Source of the DNA: Anaerolineae bacterium
GTDB taxonomy: Bacteria > Chloroflexota > Anaerolineae > B4-G1
DNA length: 7,870 nucleotides
Assembly (NCBI GenBank): GCA_016783285.1
Contig: JADHWW010000191.1
Location: 1-7,870, forward strand
Direction of reading: 5' to 3'
How positions within the stretch are numbered: the first letter of the stretch is position 1; every line of letters begins with the position of its first letter. A model generated the notes under the pieces. That model did not search any database, was not told where the DNA came from, and saw only the letters and a program-made list of their open reading frames with translations. This document shows, in pieces, positions 6,143 through 7,870 of this stretch. The translations under genes and the position numbers were made by a program.

Positions 6143-6240
6143 TTGGGAAATTGGGAAATTGGTAGATTGGGAAATTGGGAAATTAGAGGAACTCCTCACC
6201 AATCTACCAATGTACCAATCTACCAATCTACCAATGTACT
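6143..6240. repeat. Second short-period repeat cluster, between acsC and the activator gene
   Basis: Units of ttgggaaa/ttggtaga (6143-6185) face accaatct/accaatgt units (6198-6238) around a perfect central hairpin gagg-aact-cctc (6186-6197). Period is about 8 bp, and exact 21- and 16-base segments are shared with the cluster at 4706-4787. The stretch holds no gene. The right arm runs almost to the start codon of the next gene and leaves no clear Shine-Dalgarno sequence there. Confidence 0.8.
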
Positions 6241-6244
6241 GACA

Positions 6245-7870
6245 ATGGTGATGTACACAGTACGGTTTTTGCCTGACGACCGCGAGGTGGAGGTTCCTGT
6301 TGGGGCGTTGATTGGCGACGCTGCCCAGCAGGCTGGGATAGATGTCCTGATGCCCTGCGGTGGCCAGGGGCGGTGCGGACGTTGTGCAGTCATTGTCCAA
6401 GAGGGCAAAGTGCGGCGGCGTTCTACGCAGCGCCTCTCTCCCGAGGACGTGGCTGCCGGCTACGCGCTGGCCTGCCAGACGGTCGTCGAGGGAGACATCG
6501 TCGTCCTCGTGCCGCCGCAGGAAAAGATCGAGCGGCGGCTGAAGGAGGGCAAGCGGGCAGCAAAGGTCGAACTGCCCTTCCCCTACGACTTGCACGACCA
6601 GCCGCTGCGCAAGTACGCCATCACGCTGAAGCCGCCCTCCTTGCAGGACCAGGCCGACGACTGGTCCCGCTTGCAGCGGGAACTGGATCGCCGCTACGGT
6701 TTACAGGGGCTGCAGGCCTCCCTGCCGGTGCTGCGCAAGTTGGGTCGGGTGCTGCGAGAGGGGGAGTGGACGGTCACAGTGGTGGTCGAACTGGATACCT
6801 TTGACCGTCCCGATGGCCCGCCCCGCCTGATAGACGTTCTGCCCGGTGAGCGCCTGGAGAGCCTGTGGGCAGTGGCGATTGACATCGGCACGACCAGCAA
6901 TCACGTCTGGCTGGTGGACCTGATCGGCGGCGAGGTGATGGCCCAGAAGGCCGACTACAACGGCCAGATCGTTCGGGGCGAGGATGTCATCTCTCGCATC
7001 ATCTACGCCTCCAAAGGGGATGGCCTGGAGGAACTGCAGGGGCTGGTGATGGGGACGCTCAACCGGCTGCTGAAGCAGGCGGCGCGGGAGCGGTCTATCA
7101 GCGCCGATGAGATCTATAAAGCGGTGGTGGCCGGCAACAGTACGATGATTCATCTCTTTGCCGGTGTCCCGCCGGAGTCTATCCGCTTGATGCCCTTCAT
7201 CACCGCTGTCAACCAGTTCCCCTCCTTCCCGGCGCGTGAGATTGGCCTGGGGATCAACCCCGAGGCGACGGTGGACTGCTTACCCGGTATTGCCTCCTAC
7301 GTGGGGGCCGACATCACGGCAGGTGTGATCAGTTCCGGGATGTGTGCCACCGACCAACTGACGCTCTTCATTGACATCGGCACCAACGGGGAGATCGTGC
7401 TGGGGGATTGTACCTGGCTCATCGCCTGCGCCTGTTCCGCCGGCCCGGCCTTTGAGGGGGCCGGGGTGGTACACGGGATGCGCGCCACCGCTGGGGCCAT
7501 TGAGGAGGTGTGGGTCAAATCTCAAATCCCAAATCCCAAATCCCAAATCTCAAATGGCGGATCGGAGGCTTACGAGGTTACTTATCGTGTCATCGGTGAT
7601 GAGAAGCCACGAGGGATTTGCGGTTCGGGGTTGATTTCGCTTATGGCAGAGATGTTTATCGCCGGTGTGATGGACAAGAGCGGCAATATTCACCTGGGTC
7701 TGCCCACGGAGCGGGTGCGGGAGGGGAAGCACGGGGCGGAGTACGTGGTGGCCTGGACTGGCGAGACGGCTACCGGCGAGGACATCGTCGTCACGGCGGT
7801 GGACATAGACAATTTGATGCGAGCCAAGGCGGCCATCTATGCCGGATTCTCTATCCTGGCCCGCAGCGTG
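6245..7870 (+). CDS. acsV: Corrinoid-protein reductive activator (RACo/AcsV type), 3' end outside window
   Basis: The frame is open from ATG 6245 to the right edge (542 residues, no stop). It matches ferredoxin-ASKHA activators that use ATP to drive reduction of inactive Co(II) corrinoid in the CFeSP back to Co(I). The N-terminal domain has plant-type [2Fe-2S] ligands C38, C44, C47 and C77 (CGGQGRCGRC...LACQ, CX5CX2CX29C). A linker region follows to about residue 205. The ASKHA nucleotide-binding part then has AIDIGTTS (Asp213), VVAGNSTMIHLFAG, FIDIGTNGEIVLG (Asp377), CSAGPAFEG and GICGSGL (457-463). The full family length is about 600-650, so roughly 60-100 residues are missing. ATG 6251 (MYTVRFLPDD) is an equally plausible start; neither has a good ribosome-binding site. 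Residues about 425-437 come from a 7-bp tandem repeat. Position directly after acsC fits CFeSP as substrate; a general corrinoid methyltransferase activator (RamA-like) is less likely. Confidence 0.92.
   Translation, partial: MVMYTVRFLPDDREVEVPVGALIGDAAQQAGIDVLMPCGGQGRCGRCAVIVQEGKVRRRSTQRLSPEDVAAGYALACQTVVEGDIVVLVPPQEKIERRLKEGKRAAKVELPFPYDLHDQPLRKYAITLKPPSLQDQADDWSRLQRELDRRYGLQGLQASLPVLRKLGRVLREGEWTVTVVVELDTFDRPDGPPRLIDVLPGERLESLWAVAIDIGTTSNHVWLVDLIGGEVMAQKADYNGQIVRGEDVISRIIYASKGDGLEELQGLVMGTLNRLLKQAARERSISADEIYKAVVAGNSTMIHLFAGVPPESIRLMPFITAVNQFPSFPAREIGLGINPEATVDCLPGIASYVGADITAGVISSGMCATDQLTLFIDIGTNGEIVLGDCTWLIACACSAGPAFEGAGVVHGMRATAGAIEEVWVKSQIPNPKSQISNGGSEAYEVTYRVIGDEKPRGICGSGLISLMAEMFIAGVMDKSGNIHLGLPTERVREGKHGAEYVVAWTGETATGEDIVVTAVDIDNLMRAKAAIYAGFSILARSV
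7516..7555 (+). repeat. 7-bp tandem repeat inside the activator reading frame
   Basis: Five full units and a partial one of caaatcc/caaatct are read in frame as KSQIPNPKSQISN; since 7 x 3 = 21, the peptide repeats every seven residues. The tract falls between AIEEVWV and GGSEAYEVTYRVIG, a point expected to be a surface loop between conserved ASKHA segments, and the conserved frame resumes after it. Change by one or two units would shift the frame; change by three units would keep it. Its AT-rich composition contrasts with the GC-rich gene. Confidence 0.9.

Noticed and set aside
4706..6240. CRISPR-like arrays in the two repeat clusters
   Set aside because: The units are about 8 bp, contiguous, without unique spacers, and form inverted arms; no cas genes are nearby.

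Overview
The window holds one plus-strand gene block of the Wood-Ljungdahl (reductive acetyl-CoA) pathway. It reads: 3' end of the anaerobic Ni-CODH gene (acsA/cooS), an MNT nucleotidyltransferase with a shrunken HEPN partner, one long gene joining acetyl-CoA synthase (AcsB) to the small corrinoid iron-sulfur protein subunit (AcsD), the large CFeSP subunit gene (acsC), and most of a corrinoid-protein reductive activator gene (RACo/acsV type) that runs off the right edge. The organism is an anaerobe or facultative anaerobe using CODH/ACS. The GC-rich coding sequence, together with short-period GGGAAATT/ACCAATCT repeats and coding-compatible palindromes, suggests an uncultured Chloroflexota-like bacterium. 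That placement is an inference from general impression and is not proven here.

Layout. 1-491: CODH C-terminus, whose last codons and stop lie in a perfect 15-bp palindrome (456-489). 500-1007: MNT gene overlapping a 66-residue HEPN remnant, apparently a decayed toxin-antitoxin pair sitting between acsA and acsB. 1048-4704: AcsB-AcsD fusion of 1218 residues. Every A-cluster ligand is present. The two enzyme parts are joined by a linker of about 140 residues made of a 22-unit hexanucleotide repeat encoding Glu/Lys-Val/Ala dipeptides, a Pro/Ala-rich arm, a short amphipathic helix, and a second Pro/Ala arm. 4705-4798 and 6143-6244: two related hairpin-forming repeat clusters on either side of acsC (4799-6142). 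6245-7870: activator with a [2Fe-2S] domain and an ASKHA domain, carrying a 7-bp tandem repeat inside its reading frame.

How the genes work together. CODH reduces CO2 to CO. CFeSP (AcsC plus AcsD) carries the methyl group on a corrinoid. ACS joins methyl, CO and CoA into acetyl-CoA. The activator re-reduces Co(II) corrinoid that has dropped out of the cycle. Fusing ACS to AcsD would tether the methyl donor to the enzyme it feeds, a covalent counterpart to the multi-enzyme ACDS complex of methanogens.

The most striking new signal is in the fusion linker. An A8 run in the register A AAA AAA (3693-3699) is followed six bases later by a perfect 7-bp stem (3706-3712/3723-3729) and preceded by a Shine-Dalgarno-like AGAGG (3672-3676). 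Stops lie immediately in both alternative frames. This is the arrangement of a dnaX-type programmed frameshift site and could let one gene make both free ACS and the ACS-AcsD fusion.
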